Shown here: positions 26,743 to 37,361 of the stretch, in pieces | How positions within the stretch are numbered: the first letter of the stretch is position 1 | Layout: the number at the start of each line of letters is the position of its first letter | Assembly: GCF_002934005.1 (NCBI RefSeq) | Contig: NZ_PGEM01000004.1 | Coordinates: 1 to 64,000, forward strand | Reading direction: 5' to 3' | DNA from: Cuspidothrix issatschenkoi CHARLIE-1 | Lineage (GTDB): Bacteria; Cyanobacteriota; Cyanobacteriia; Cyanobacteriales; Nostocaceae | Length of the DNA stretch: 64,000 bases | Position numbers and translations under genes: made by a program | The notes under the pieces: generated by a model | Seen by the model: only the letters and a program-made list of their open reading frames with translations | Told to the model about the DNA's origin: nothing | Database searches by the model: none

Positions 26743-27687
26743 TTAGGCGATTTTAATTCCATGTTTAATTGTTCGGGTCACAAACAATTCTAAATCCTCA
26801 TCAGGAATAGCTTCTCGTATGCGCTGCTTGACTATTTCTCCTTGGGCTTGAGATTCAACAATGGCAAAAACTGAAGGGCCTGAACCTGACATCATTGTAC
26901 CTAAAACCCCGGCTTGACTAGCGAATAATTCCCGTAATTGCAAAACTTGGGGATAGGCTGGTAATACAACTTTTTCTAAATCATTATGTAATTCTTGAAC
27001 TATTTTTGTGGTGTTCTTATTTGAAATGGCTTTAACCATAGCTTCGGAATGAAAAGCAGTTGCACGAGCTGCTAAACCTTCTGAATCTTGAATGTAGTTA
27101 ATCCCAAATAATTGGCGGTAGGTTTTGTATGCCCAAGGTGTAGAAACTTCTAAACTGCGATATTTAGCTAAGACTATATGTAAATTATCTAAACTTTGTA
27201 GGGGTGAAAGTTGTTCACCTCTACCAGTAGCGATCGCTGTTCCTCCACCAATACAAAATGGTACATCTGAACCCAGAATAGCACCTAATTCTTCCAATTC
27301 TGATTGAGTTAATCCTAAATCCCAAAGTAGATCCATTCCTACTAATACTGCTGCGGCATTTGTCGAACCTCCAGCTAAACCAGCAGCCACAGGAATATGT
27401 TTTTTAACAGTTATATCCACCCCACCAAAATTACTATAGGCATCGGGAAATTTTTCCGCCATTAATGCGGCTGCTTTATAAACTAAATTAGTTTTATCTG
27501 TGGGGACTTGGGGATGATCACAATAAACGCGGATATTTTCAGTACTGGCAGCATGGATATCAATTTGGTCAGATAAATCTATACTTTGCAGTATCATCGC
27601 TAACTCATGATACCCGTCAGGGCGACTACCAATAATTTCTAAATACAGATTGATTTTTGCAGGTGCAATTAAGCTATAGGAACGCAT
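26743..27687 (-). CDS. ispE: 4-diphosphocytidyl-2-C-methyl-D-erythritol kinase
   Basis: A 314-residue GHMP kinase. The ATP-binding glycine motif is KHIPVAAGLAGGSTNAAAVL (about 90-110); the start SLIAPAKINLYLEIIGSRPDGYHEL and the third motif MMSGSGPSVFAIV are also typical. IspE phosphorylates CDP-methylerythritol in the MEP pathway that supplies isoprenoids for carotenoids, chlorophyll side chains and quinones. Confidence 0.96.
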   Translation of the reverse strand: MRSYSLIAPAKINLYLEIIGSRPDGYHELAMILQSIDLSDQIDIHAASTENIRVYCDHPQVPTDKTNLVYKAAALMAEKFPDAYSNFGGVDITVKKHIPVAAGLAGGSTNAAAVLVGMDLLWDLGLTQSELEELGAILGSDVPFCIGGGTAIATGRGEQLSPLQSLDNLHIVLAKYRSLEVSTPWAYKTYRQLFGINYIQDSEGLAARATAFHSEAMVKAISNKNTTKIVQELHNDLEKVVLPAYPQVLQLRELFASQAGVLGTMMSGSGPSVFAIVESQAQGEIVKQRIREAIPDEDLELFVTRTIKHGIKIA

Positions 27688-27702
27688 AACAGGAGATGAT
27701 TA

Positions 27703-27737
27703 ACGGTTGACGGTTGACGGTTGACAGTTGACAGCCA
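27703..27737. repeat. Heptamer tandem repeat (STRR-like)
   Basis: Copies of ACGGTTG/ACAGTTG in tandem between ispE and rsmA. Short tandemly repeated heptamers are a known trait of heterocystous cyanobacteria. Confidence 0.75.
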
Positions 27738-27757
27738 ACACAAAAGATAATGACAAC

Positions 27758-27808
27758 AGATTGCAGATCCATGAGGTACAGAATCTAAATTGAAACCTAT
27801 ACACAAAG
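27758..27808 (-). repeat. 51-base dispersed repeat, copy B
   Basis: Exact or nearly exact reverse complement of 4618-4668. It lies just downstream of the rsmA stop region. Confidence 0.75.
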
Positions 27809-27814
27809 TCAATT

Positions 27815-28687
27815 TTACTCCTGTACGGGCGAACGGCCGTTTGTCCCTCCTGACTCCTGACTCCTGCCCTCTGCCTCATTTCCGATTATATTTACCAGTG
27901 ATACCCATTGTGCAACGCTAAGGTCTTCGGCGCGGACTTGGGGATTTATTTCTAATTGTTCCAGTAATTGCGTCAGGTGATCTCGTTCAATTACCGATTG
28001 CAAATTATTTCTTAACATTTTGCGCTTCGACCCAAATCCCAATTTCAACAGATTTTCTAGCTTTTTGGGGTCATTAGCCGAAATTTCTATTTGTTTCGGA
28101 GTCAACCGGACTACAGCAGAATCCACCTTTGGTGGTGGATGAAATGCCGCAGCCGGAACTGTACAAATTAAATCGCAATCTGCTAGATATTGCACCCTCA
28201 CCGACAACGCCCCAAAAGTTCGAGAACCAGGTTTAGCATATAATCTTTCTGCTACTTCCTTTTGAATTAACAACACAATAGAATCAAAAGGTTGGGGGTT
28301 AGGATTGGCAATAGTTCCTAGTAACTTTTCAATAATTGGCCCCGTGATATTATAAGGAATGTTAGCAACAACTTTATTTTGCTTTTGAAAATTAGGAAAA
28401 GCTGTTAATTGGGACGGTAAATCAAGGGTGAGAAAATCACCCTGTAGAAGTAGGAAATTTTCTTTTTCACCGATTTGTTTTACCAGTAATTTACATAAAT
28501 CTCTGTCAATTTCTACAGCCAGTAAAGATTGCACCAATGGTAATAACCGCCGGGTTAAAATTCCCGTACCAGGACCTATTTCCAAGACTTTATCAGTCTT
28601 TTGACAATTAGCCGCTTGGACAATTGCATTGAGAGCTTTATCACTTTTTAACCAATGTTGAGCAAACTGTTTACGAGGTTGAATCAT
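27815..28687 (-). CDS. rsmA: 16S rRNA dimethyladenosine transferase
   Basis: A KsgA/RsmA methyltransferase that dimethylates two adjacent adenosines near the 16S rRNA 3' end. Motif I is VLEIGPGTGILTRRLL, the catalytic motif IV is VANIPYNITGPI, and the C-terminal LGFGSKRKMLRNNL is characteristic. I choose the Met at 28687 (MIQPRKQFAQHWLKS), three codons inside the longest frame. The last 20 residues (EGRSQESGGTNGRSPVQE) are encoded by intergenic-repeat sequence, so the natural stop appears to have been lost and the tail extended. Confidence 0.94.
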   Translation of the reverse strand: MIQPRKQFAQHWLKSDKALNAIVQAANCQKTDKVLEIGPGTGILTRRLLPLVQSLLAVEIDRDLCKLLVKQIGEKENFLLLQGDFLTLDLPSQLTAFPNFQKQNKVVANIPYNITGPIIEKLLGTIANPNPQPFDSIVLLIQKEVAERLYAKPGSRTFGALSVRVQYLADCDLICTVPAAAFHPPPKVDSAVVRLTPKQIEISANDPKKLENLLKLGFGSKRKMLRNNLQSVIERDHLTQLLEQLEINPQVRAEDLSVAQWVSLVNIIGNEAEGRSQESGGTNGRSPVQE

Positions 28688-28861
28688 AGTAAACAAAAAT
28701 CAGTAAGTATCAATTATGTCTTTTTTATTCCCTGACTACAGGAGTAAACATGGGGAATCAAAGCGGATTTCTATAGCAACTTACCTGATGACAGAAGTTC
28801 CCCAGTCACCCAGCCCCAAAAATGCTAGTGTAGGAGGTGAAAATCAATTTGTGATTTCTTT

Positions 28862-30202
28862 GTGTTTTCCCGTAACTACCCTGCTGTATTCCTGAGTTTA
28901 GCTGTTTTACTATCCTTAACAGCCTGTACTAACAGTCCATCTGCCAAAAATCTAGAACAATCATTAGCTGCTGATCCTCAGTTGCAAAATAGTCCTGCTC
29001 CTTTTGGCAAACCTCAGAGTCAGCAAGTAACACCAAACCCAAACACATCAACAATTCAGTTACCTGCTGATTTTCCCCCAGATATTCCCGTTTATGCCAA
29101 TGCCAAATTAGAGGAAGTTACACCAACTAATTTTGAAAATAAAATATCAATTCGCTGGCAAAGTGCAGATCCTAGTAATATAATCACTAGCTTTTATCGT
29201 CAACAATTTCAGGCTAAAAACTGGGAAATTGTCCAACAACCTCAAGACGATATCGAGGGTGCTTTTACAGCTAAACGGAATAATTTAGTTATCAACGTCA
29301 CAATTAAACCACAAACCGTTACCAAAGCTGAACCCAATCAACCCCAAACAGCTACTAAATTAGTAATTGAATATTCCCCTAATTCTCAAAGTACGGCCAA
29401 AAACCCAGTTAACCCACCCAGCGATACTCAGTTTATTGGTCCAAAATTACCTCAGACTAATAATACTCAGGTAATCACCCAACCAACTACCCAACCGGAG
29501 ATATCCGCAGCACAAGAATTTGTTGATATTCAAAAAGCGCCTCCAGAATGGCGAAGCCTTCGGCAAGCACAGCTAACGCATATTCAAGACTTAGCGGCAT
29601 TGGGCGTTTTATCCATTGAACCCAAAACAAACGAATTTATCCCTGATAAAATTATTACCCGTCGAGAATATGCCCGCTGGTTAGTTGCCGCTAATAATGC
29701 CATGTATGCTAAGAACCCAGCCAAACAAATTCGGTTAGCATCCTCCAGCACTCAACCAGCTTTTAGGGATATCTTAGCCAAAGATCCTGATTTTCCCGTC
29801 ATTCAGGGATTAGCCGAAGCAGGGTTAATTCCCAGTGCTTTGTCTGGAGATGCCACAGCAGTTTTATTTCGTCCCGATGCACCGCTAACGCGAGAACAAT
29901 TGTTATTGTGGAAAGTTCCTTTAGATACCCGTCAAGCTTTACCCGCAGCCAATTTAGAAGCCGTTAAACAAACATGGGGATTTCAAGATGCAGGTAGCAT
30001 TGAACCAAAAGCATTAAGAGCAGTTTTAGCTGATTTCCAAAATGGCGAACAATCGAATATTCGCCGAGTTTTTGGCTATACAACCCTATTCCAACCGAAA
30101 AAACCCGTTACTCGCGCTGAGGCTAGCGCGGCCTTATGGTATTTCGGTACTCAAGGTGAGGGAATGTCAGCTACAGAAGCTTTAAAACTCAAAGACAGGT
30201 GA
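28862..30202 (+). CDS. SLH-domain lipoprotein
   Basis: A 446-residue predicted lipoprotein (LLSLTAC, Cys22). Residues about 70-170 form a small beta domain (PPDIPVYANAKLEEV...WEIVQQPQDDIEGAFTAKR), and about 235-440 contain S-layer homology repeats (IQDLAALGVLSIEP, REYARWLVAANN, DFPVIQGLAEAGLIP, LTREQLLLWK). SLH domains attach proteins to the cell wall or pyruvylated polymers. Start is GTG at 28862. Confidence 0.82.
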   Translation: MFSRNYPAVFLSLAVLLSLTACTNSPSAKNLEQSLAADPQLQNSPAPFGKPQSQQVTPNPNTSTIQLPADFPPDIPVYANAKLEEVTPTNFENKISIRWQSADPSNIITSFYRQQFQAKNWEIVQQPQDDIEGAFTAKRNNLVINVTIKPQTVTKAEPNQPQTATKLVIEYSPNSQSTAKNPVNPPSDTQFIGPKLPQTNNTQVITQPTTQPEISAAQEFVDIQKAPPEWRSLRQAQLTHIQDLAALGVLSIEPKTNEFIPDKIITRREYARWLVAANNAMYAKNPAKQIRLASSSTQPAFRDILAKDPDFPVIQGLAEAGLIPSALSGDATAVLFRPDAPLTREQLLLWKVPLDTRQALPAANLEAVKQTWGFQDAGSIEPKALRAVLADFQNGEQSNIRRVFGYTTLFQPKKPVTRAEASAALWYFGTQGEGMSATEALKLKDR

Positions 30203-30293
30203 AAATAAGAAGAAGGCAGGGTAGCAGAGGAGAAAATTATCTTCTTATTCCTTCCTTCTTCCTTGATCTTTCCTCCTGAACTCCTGCCTTCTC

Positions 30294-31088
30294 CTACATT
30301 GACTCTAAATAACGCCTTAGCTTACTACTAAACCAATCAATAACTGTCACTACTATTAATAGCACTAACATCATAGTTGTAGCTTTGGTATATTCAAACC
30401 CATCTATATAACTTTTTAACTGAAAACCTATACCTCCAGCACCAACTACTCCTAAAACCGAAGCCGCACGGATGTTATATTCAAACATCCATAGGGTATA
30501 ACCTAAACCTAACGGTAATATTTGCGGTAATATCCCATACTGGGCAATTTGGATTCTAGATGCACCTATAACTTGTAAAGATTCTAAGGAACGATGGTCT
30601 ACTGATTCTATAGCTTGTTGATAAAATTTTGCAAGATAGCCAATGGTATATATTGATAATGCCAATGTGCCGGCGGGTGCGCCCAAACCTGTTGCAGCAA
30701 CAAAGATTAAACCTAAGATAATTGACGGTACAGAACGAACAGCATTTTGTAATAAGTTGGCTATCCATCTTAACCATAAAGGGGCGATATTACTGGCACT
30801 AGCTATGGCAATTGGTAATGATAAAATTGCCCCTATGGATGTTCCCCATATAGACATCTGTACAGTCTCAATTAATCCTTTAACCGCAATATTTAAAACT
30901 TTCCAATCGGGAGGAAATAACCGAGAAATAAAATCAATAATATAAGGACTACTATCTTTCAGTAGTTCAAAATCAACTTTTAACCCCTGTAATGCCCAAA
31001 TATAAACCCCTATCATAAATAGGAGAACAAGTAGAGGAATAAACCAAGGATAACGATTTAAAAATTGCAGACAATAACTATTCTTCAT
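30294..31088 (-). CDS. phnE: Phosphonate-type ABC transporter permease
   Basis: A 264-residue inner-membrane permease with about six helices and the EAA-loop ESLQVIGASRIQIAQYGILPQ that contacts the ATPase. It matches the PhnE family. It starts two bases after the phnC stop codon, so the two are co-expressed. Substrate may be phosphonate, phosphite or a phosphate ester; no C-P lyase genes are in the window. Confidence 0.88.
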   Translation of the reverse strand: MKNSYCLQFLNRYPWFIPLLVLLFMIGVYIWALQGLKVDFELLKDSSPYIIDFISRLFPPDWKVLNIAVKGLIETVQMSIWGTSIGAILSLPIAIASASNIAPLWLRWIANLLQNAVRSVPSIILGLIFVAATGLGAPAGTLALSIYTIGYLAKFYQQAIESVDHRSLESLQVIGASRIQIAQYGILPQILPLGLGYTLWMFEYNIRAASVLGVVGAGGIGFQLKSYIDGFEYTKATTMMLVLLIVVTVIDWFSSKLRRYLESM

Positions 31089-31090
31089 GG

Positions 31091-31876
31091 TTATTTATTG
31101 ATATAGGAAAACTTCTCTTGTAAATTGTCGCATTTACCATCATAAATAACTTTTCCACTATCTAAAATTATTGCTCTTTCGCCATATTTTGTCGCTAGGG
31201 ATAAGTCATGTAAAACAGTTATGATAGTTAAACCTTGTTGATGTAATTCTGCTAAAGTTTCCATTACTTGCTGTGAAGCAATTACATCTAGTCCTGTTGT
31301 GGGTTCATCAGCTAAAAGTATTTGTGGAGATTGCATTAATGCGCGAGCTATGGCTACTTTTTGTTGTTGTCCACCACTCAATTGACCAGTTTTTTGATAC
31401 ATTTGTTCTTTTAAACCTAATTGTGTTAATAATTCTAATGCTAATGTGCGATCGCGTTGAGGAAATCCAAATAAAGTTTGTTGGGTTTTTCTCACTCCCA
31501 ATTTGCCACATAATACATTATCAATAGCTGATAATTGGCGAATTAATCCCCCTCCTTGAAATAACATCCCCACATCTCGACGAATTTGGGTTAAATTTTC
31601 TTTTGTCAGAGAAACACCATTAACTTTAATTTGTCCTTGCACTAAAGACACTAAACCAACAAAAGATTTCAATAATGTTGATTTCCCTGCACCATTTAAA
31701 CCTAATAAAACTACAAATTCTCCTTGATTAATTTGACAGTTAATATTATTCAAAATTGGCCGCTGTAGAGATGAAACATAATCTGACTCTACATGAGAAC
31801 ATTCAATACAATTCACGTTGCTTTTAGATAAATTGGATAAATGGAAATTGGTATTTGCTATTTGGTAAATAGTCAT
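31091..31876 (-). CDS. phnC: Phosphonate-type ABC transporter ATP-binding protein
   Basis: An ABC ATPase with Walker A GLNGAGKST, signature LSGGQQQKVAIARALM and Walker B ILLADEPTTGLD, followed by the H-loop TVLHDLS. The frame can be opened 31 codons further up (31969), but MTIYQIANTNFHL at 31876 looks the more natural start. The 30 residues before the ABC core (including NVNCIECSHVES) are unusual for PhnC. Middle gene of phnD-phnC-phnE. Confidence 0.86.
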   Translation of the reverse strand: MTIYQIANTNFHLSNLSKSNVNCIECSHVESDYVSSLQRPILNNINCQINQGEFVVLLGLNGAGKSTLLKSFVGLVSLVQGQIKVNGVSLTKENLTQIRRDVGMLFQGGGLIRQLSAIDNVLCGKLGVRKTQQTLFGFPQRDRTLALELLTQLGLKEQMYQKTGQLSGGQQQKVAIARALMQSPQILLADEPTTGLDVIASQQVMETLAELHQQGLTIITVLHDLSLATKYGERAIILDSGKVIYDGKCDNLQEKFSYINK

Positions 31877-32011
31877 AACTAAACCTGCTGACAAAATATC
31901 ATAAACTATAAGATCCCAGACAGCACTTTTTCCTGTGAAATGTCGAGGTTCTAAATTCTCATCAACCATAGCTATAGCGATTATAATTAGGACATTAGAT
32001 AATCTTCATTT

Positions 32012-32030
32012 ATAAGAGTTTAGCAATGCT
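32012..32030. repeat. GTTTAGCA hairpin between phnD and phnC
   Basis: GTTTAGCA and TGCTAAAC form a short palindrome around 32012-32030, a dispersed motif seen in altered form near 48565-48590. It may attenuate phnC relative to phnD. Confidence 0.4.
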
Positions 32031-32140
32031 AAACCCTTACTAATTATAATTTTTACGTCCTAATCTTAGTGGCTGTGGCTATAATTTATCGAAGGTAGAA
32101 GAGGGTGAACCCAAAGCATGATTTGTTCCTCCTGCTTCCT

Positions 32141-33115
32141 TTAAGGTTCTATCCCTGCATTTTTTAACGCTTCCCTCGCTGGTTTAAGATGGCGATTATG
32201 ATCAACTCTCACCAATTCGGTAGAATTATATAAGCTAGTGAGCAATTGATTATTTTCTGATTTATTCAGCTTTAATAGAGCATTAATTAACTTTTCTCTC
32301 ATTAAAACTGGAACATCATCATCAATAGCAATACCATGGGCAGGAACACCAGAAATCTTATGTAAAACTCTAACTTTATCTCTATTTTCTGCGGCTAAAT
32401 AAGGGGGAAAAAGAGCATATTCTGATACTACAGCTACATCCGCTTGACCTCTAACTACTGCATCTAAGGCTTTGCTGTAATTACCACCATAACTAATTCT
32501 ACCAAAGAAACTATCTAAACTATCTCGATTAGGAATAAAACCCTGTTTTACTAACTCACTTACTGGAAAAATAAACCCAGAACCAGAGGTAGGAGAAGTA
32601 AAAGCCATATTTTTTCCTCTGAGTTGTTCTAAAGTTGCTTTGGCAGAATTTTTACTTTTTAATGGACTATTCTTGGGAACAACAAAAACAGAATTATAAG
32701 TGTATCTACCAGAGTAATTTTTGCGAACTTCCGCCAAATATAAACGAGAATTTGCTAATTGTTCAGCTTTCAACGCGGGACGGCTGCTTAAAAATGCTAC
32801 ATCAGCACGATTAGCTCTTAAAGCTTCTACTGCGGCTGTATCATCACCAACTTGCGCTTTGACAGGAATTCCTATTTCTTTGGATAAAAATGCAGCTACA
32901 TTATTAGCCTTATTTTGCAAGTCGGTAGAATCAGAACGACTAGGAAAAACTATAGTTAAAGTTTTCATTTTTTGAACAACTAAGCGTGGTGCTAGTTGAT
33001 TTACAGGAGAGTTAGCAACGGCTATTTCCATAGAACCTAAACCACTGAAAACTGTACTAGTCAAGGCTAACAATCCTACACCCACACCCCATAACCCTTG
33101 TTTGCCCATGGTCAT
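32141..33115 (-). CDS. phnD: Phosphonate-type ABC transporter substrate-binding protein
   Basis: A PhnD/SsuA-type periplasmic binding protein. The signal peptide is read from Met at 33115 (MTMGKQGLWGVGVGLLALTS, then AVANSPVNQ), which is more credible than the longer frame from 33166. Core features: LTIVFPSRSDSTDLQNKANN, DVAFLSSRPALKAEQL, TSPTSGSGFIFPVSELVKQG, QADVAVVSEYALF. It delivers a phosphorus-containing ligand to PhnCE. Confidence 0.88.
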   Translation of the reverse strand: MTMGKQGLWGVGVGLLALTSTVFSGLGSMEIAVANSPVNQLAPRLVVQKMKTLTIVFPSRSDSTDLQNKANNVAAFLSKEIGIPVKAQVGDDTAAVEALRANRADVAFLSSRPALKAEQLANSRLYLAEVRKNYSGRYTYNSVFVVPKNSPLKSKNSAKATLEQLRGKNMAFTSPTSGSGFIFPVSELVKQGFIPNRDSLDSFFGRISYGGNYSKALDAVVRGQADVAVVSEYALFPPYLAAENRDKVRVLHKISGVPAHGIAIDDDVPVLMREKLINALLKLNKSENNQLLTSLYNSTELVRVDHNRHLKPAREALKNAGIEP

Positions 33116-33389
33116 TTTTCTACTCCACCAAGAATAATTTTCAATATTTTTGCAAATTACTTGCAATTACTTCTAAAAAAAACTTTAGATCTTTTAAGAA
33201 TAAAAGTCAATAAGGTAGAAATTTTTTATGTCAGGACTAATACAATTCTTCATATAAATGGGTTAAATTAAGTCGTGTTAAAGCGAAGAAAGTCCATAGG
33301 GATATGTCACATAAATTTTATAAAATCAATGTACTTGAACTTTGGGGTACCAGCATCTTGCCCGTAGTACCGCTTATTTATCCTTTTAT

Positions 33390-33848
33390 TTATCCTTCTG
33401 TTTTTTCACGGCCATTTCTTTCACATTTAATACTTTCTTCTAGTGCCTCTATTTGTTCACGACGGGCTTCTAATTCCAAACTACGACGAGCTAAATCTTG
33501 ATTTTGTAAAGTTAGATTTTGCTGCCAACTTTCGACTTTTTCAGCTTCTTGTTTAAGAAATTCAGGAGTAATTCCTGTAGAAAGATAGGTTTGAACTAAA
33601 TTAATTACCCATGGGGTAGCATCTTCAAATCTTTGAATTTCACCTGTGGGAGATAGTTCAACTAATACTAATAAGTTATTACTGATAGCATTAGCTTTTC
33701 CCAAAAGAATTAAAGTTTCTATGGCTAACACCACGCTATCGCTGTCGGCAATTGTTAACCAAAAATTTTCTGATTCTTGACGGGCTAATAAATGTAATTG
33801 ATATTGATCTAAAAAAGCATTTTTATGTACTTGAGCTAGATATAACAT
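33390..33848 (-). CDS. Conserved hypothetical with C-terminal coiled coil
   Basis: About 152 residues from the Met at 33848 (MLYLAQVHKNAFLDQYQLHL). The longest frame starts at 33959, but those first 37 residues are encoded by the GGGAATA tandem repeat and give an artificial PIPYSL pattern, so I reject that start. The C-terminal 50 residues are charged and coiled coil. Inside it the DNA motif GGCTAACACCACGCTA resembles a dispersed repeat that has been absorbed into the coding sequence. No function assigned. Confidence 0.6.
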   Translation of the reverse strand: MLYLAQVHKNAFLDQYQLHLLARQESENFWLTIADSDSVVLAIETLILLGKANAISNNLLVLVELSPTGEIQRFEDATPWVINLVQTYLSTGITPEFLKQEAEKVESWQQNLTLQNQDLARRSLELEARREQIEALEESIKCERNGREKTEG

Positions 33849-33855
33849 AATTTTT

Positions 33856-33951
33856 AGGGAATAGGGAATAGGGAATAGGGAATAGGTAAGAGGGAGGGAA
33901 TAGGGAATAGGGAATAGGGAATAGGGAATAGGTAAGAGGGAATAGAAAATA
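33856..33951. repeat. GGGAATA heptamer tandem repeat
   Basis: About a dozen copies of the heptamer GGGAATA, interrupted twice by GGTAAGAGGG. This is a short tandemly repeated repetitive sequence of the kind typical for heterocystous cyanobacteria. Copy number is likely to vary among strains. Confidence 0.9.
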
Positions 33952-34005
33952 ATCACCAATTACCAATCACCCATTATACCTAATAATAAACTACACAGGC
34001 GATAG

Positions 34006-37000
34006 CTAAGACAACGTTTGCAGACGTATGCGTAAAATCTCTGCTTGTTTTTGGGCTTCTGCTAATGTCTCTCTGGCAGTTTGAACTACATCTGCGGGTG
34101 CTTTATCTACAAACTTAGAATTGCTTAATCTAGCACTTAAAGATTGTGCTTCCGCTTCAGCTTTTTGCAAGCTTTTCTCTAATTTTGCCCGCACAATTTC
34201 AATATCTACAACACCTTTTAAGGGGATGACTACCTGTACGGTCCCGACAACACCCGCAATGGAATTTTCTTTTTCTGGCGGTGGTGGTAATTCTGTTTCT
34301 ATAGGTGTTTCTGCGACTATTGCAGTGGGTGTTTCACTGGGTGGGAAGTATTTCGCTAACAACTTCCCTCTAGCTTCAGCATTGAGTAAATAGCGAATGA
34401 TAAACCAGCCGGTATAACCCAAACCAATGATTTCAAAGCTAGTACCAAATAAGGGAATATCTAAAACAGTATTACCCACAAATGTACCTACTCGCAAACT
34501 AATTAAGGCGATAATAGTAATAGCAATGATTTTAATGCCATCCAAATATTTAGGATATTCATTATATTCATTATCTACAACTGGTAGAATTTCTTCTGGA
34601 GTAATAACTGGACTAACATTAACATTGGCATCAACAATTGTTAAAGTTTCTACCTTGGCTAAATCTTGAATATAAGCCTGTCCAGCAGTGAGAATAAATA
34701 TTTCACTTTCGCTTTCACTTTGTAAATTGGCAGTAATTTTTACCCCTGGTTTAATATCTGCTTCTGCCCGTAAATTGCGAATTGTGCGAATTGTGCCAAT
34801 CAATAAATCAAACTGTGTTTCTAAGGCTGAATCAATCAAGTTTTCATCGGCTTCAGGATAGGTTTGTAAAGGCAAAAGTTGGGGATTTTCTGCAGGTTGT
34901 TGGGTGAGAGTTTGCCAAATTTCCTCTGTAATGTGGGGCATAAAGGGATGGAGTAATTTTAAAATCCCTTCGAGAATATAGGCAATGATTTGTTGGGCAA
35001 CTTTGCGAGATGTAGGTTCTGCATCTTTCTGTAATCGGGATTTAACTAATTCAATATACCAATCACAGAAATCACCCCAAATAAATTCATAAAGTCCCTT
35101 TGCTGCTTCACCTAACCCATAATTATCAATGTCATGATTAGTTTGTTTAACAACTTGGTTGAAACGGGAAACAATCCATTTATCACTTAATTCTGTGGGA
35201 ATTGGTTGACCTAATTGGGCTGGAGTTTGTCCATCCAAATTCATCATTACAAATCGGGCAGCATTCCACAACTTATTGGCAAAATTGCGAGAAGCTTCGA
35301 CCGAAACAGATTCATCTTTTTTTCGGTCATATTCTAAACGAATATCTTGACCAGCGCCCGCTACTTCCTTAATTAAGGTATAGCGTAAAGCATCAGTTCC
35401 ATATTTAGTAATCAACAATAAGGGGTCAATGCCATTATTTGCTGATTTGGACATTTTCTTATTATTTTCATCCCTGACTAAACCATGAATGTACACAGTT
35501 TTAAAGGGCATTTTTCCAGTAAAATGTGTACCCATCATGGTCATTCTGGCTACCCAGAAAAAGATAATATCAAAACCAGTAACTAAGGTAGTGGTGGGGT
35601 AATATGTCGCTAAATCTTGAGTTTCCTCTGGCCAACCTAACGTGGAAAATGGCCACAGTCCCGAAGAAAACCAAGTATCTAAAACATCGGGGTCTTGAAC
35701 TAATTTTACATCTTCCCCAAATTGCAATTTGGCTTTTTCTAAAGCTTCCTCTTGATTACGGGCGACGAAATAAGGGGTAGAGTCGGTAATTTCTCCCTCA
35801 GTTTCGCTGACAGCATACCAGGCGGGGATTTGATGCCCCCACCACAACTGACGAGAAATACACCAATCACGCAGATTTACCAACCAATCACGATAAACTT
35901 TAGACCAGCGTTGAGGAACAATTTCGGGGGAATCTTGGGTATCAAGGAAATCTAAGGTTTTATCAGCTAGGGGGCGGATTTTCACAAACCATTGAGTAGA
36001 AAGCAAAGGTTCAACAGGGACTTTTCCGCGATCGCTATAGGGTACTGTATGCTTATATTCCTCAACCTTGACTAAAACGCCCCCAGCTTCTAAACGGGCT
36101 ACCAGATTTTTCCGCGCCACAAAGCGGTCTTGACCTTGAAAATCACCAGCATTTTCATTGAGTGTGCCGTCCTTATTCATAATATTAATGAACGGCAAAT
36201 CATGACGTTTCCCCATTTCAAAATCATTGGGGTCATGGGCAGGTGTCACCTTAACGCAACCTGTCCCAAAAGTCGCGTCTACTAATTCATCACCAATAAT
36301 GGGGATTTCCCGGTTCATAATTGGTAAAGTTACGGTTTTCCCAATCAGGTGTTTATATCTGTCGTCATGGGGATTAACCGCCACACCTGTATCACCTAAC
36401 ATGGTTTCTGGGCGAGTTGTCGCCACTTCCAGAAAGCCCGAACCATCGCTGAGGGGATAACGGAAATACCACAGATTCCCATTTATTTCCTTGGGTTCTA
36501 CTTCTAAATCAGACACCGCCGAACCAGAAGCGGGACACCAATTCACTAAATAATTACTACGATGAATTAATCCTTCTTCATGAAGGCGAATAAATGCTTC
36601 TAAAACAGCTTTCGATAAACCCTCATCTAAAGTAAAGCGTTCCCGCGTCCAGTCTACGGATACCCCGAAACGTTTTAACTGGTTAATAATTGTCCCACCA
36701 GATTCCGCTTTCCATTGCCAAGCCCGTTCTAGGAACTTTTCCCGCCCCAAATCATGGCGAGTTTTACCTTCGGCTTTGAGTTGCTTTTCTAAAATCGTTT
36801 GTACTGCAATGCTGGCGTGGTCAGTTCCCGGTAGCCACAGGGTGTTACGTCCCTTCATGCGGTGGTAACGGACAAGGGTATCAATAATAGCCCCCTCAAA
36901 GGCGTGACCCATGTGCAGACTGCCAGTAACGTTAGGTGGAGGGATAACGACGCAGTAGGGTTCGCCTTTGTGGTTGGGGTCAGCTTTGTAAACTTGATTG

Positions 37001-37080
37001 TCTTCCCAGAATTTTTGCCATTTGGCTTCTGTGGAGAAGGGTTCGTAAAGACTGGGGAGATTAGGAATAGTTACGGTCAT
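34006..37080 (-). CDS. valS: Valyl-tRNA synthetase with membrane-anchoring CAAD insert
   Basis: A 1024-residue class I synthetase. The HIGH motif is [15 protein letters not shown] (about 49-63), the KMSKS motif is [10 protein letters not shown] (about 541-550), and the anticodon-binding domain follows ([15 protein letters not shown]). Between it and the C-terminal coiled coil (about 960-1022) is a 100-residue insert with two hydrophobic helices ([19 protein letters not shown] and [18 protein letters not shown], about 842-895). This is the CAAD domain known to anchor some cyanobacterial synthetases, including ValRS, to thylakoid membranes. Charges tRNA-Val. Confidence 0.96.
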   Translation of the reverse strand: MTVTIPNLPSLYEPFSTEAKWQKFWEDNQVYKADPNHKGEPYCVVIPPPNVTGSLHMGHAFEGAIIDTLVRYHRMKGRNTLWLPGTDHASIAVQTILEKQLKAEGKTRHDLGREKFLERAWQWKAESGGTIINQLKRFGVSVDWTRERFTLDEGLSKAVLEAFIRLHEEGLIHRSNYLVNWCPASGSAVSDLEVEPKEINGNLWYFRYPLSDGSGFLEVATTRPETMLGDTGVAVNPHDDRYKHLIGKTVTLPIMNREIPIIGDELVDATFGTGCVKVTPAHDPNDFEMGKRHDLPFINIMNKDGTLNENAGDFQGQDRFVARKNLVARLEAGGVLVKVEEYKHTVPYSDRGKVPVEPLLSTQWFVKIRPLADKTLDFLDTQDSPEIVPQRWSKVYRDWLVNLRDWCISRQLWWGHQIPAWYAVSETEGEITDSTPYFVARNQEEALEKAKLQFGEDVKLVQDPDVLDTWFSSGLWPFSTLGWPEETQDLATYYPTTTLVTGFDIIFFWVARMTMMGTHFTGKMPFKTVYIHGLVRDENNKKMSKSANNGIDPLLLITKYGTDALRYTLIKEVAGAGQDIRLEYDRKKDESVSVEASRNFANKLWNAARFVMMNLDGQTPAQLGQPIPTELSDKWIVSRFNQVVKQTNHDIDNYGLGEAAKGLYEFIWGDFCDWYIELVKSRLQKDAEPTSRKVAQQIIAYILEGILKLLHPFMPHITEEIWQTLTQQPAENPQLLPLQTYPEADENLIDSALETQFDLLIGTIRTIRNLRAEADIKPGVKITANLQSESESEIFILTAGQAYIQDLAKVETLTIVDANVNVSPVITPEEILPVVDNEYNEYPKYLDGIKIIAITIIALISLRVGTFVGNTVLDIPLFGTSFEIIGLGYTGWFIIRYLLNAEARGKLLAKYFPPSETPTAIVAETPIETELPPPPEKENSIAGVVGTVQVVIPLKGVVDIEIVRAKLEKSLQKAEAEAQSLSARLSNSKFVDKAPADVVQTARETLAEAQKQAEILRIRLQTLS

Positions 37081-37361
37081 GCTGGGAATAATAATTGGAT
37101 GACAACTTTAATCAATTTTGCCATAGCCTTGGAAAACCGTAAGGATTCAGAGTTGATCACTTTGTGTGTATATGGGAATAATATTTGATTCTTGAAAAGA
37201 TACGTAGGGTGCGTTATGTTATCGCTAACGCACCATTATCAAGGGTTTGGTGCGTTACTGATCTCATCCTAAAGCACCCTACAATACTACAAGGGTTTGG
37301 ATATCATCAAAACTCATTTTCATACATCAAATCAGCAACGCCACAAATCATAGTTCAGACA

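Noticed and set aside
30294-33115. Phosphonate catabolism cluster
   Set aside because: Only the transporter is present; no C-P lyase (phnG-M) or phosphite dehydrogenase gene in the window, so the substrate is open.
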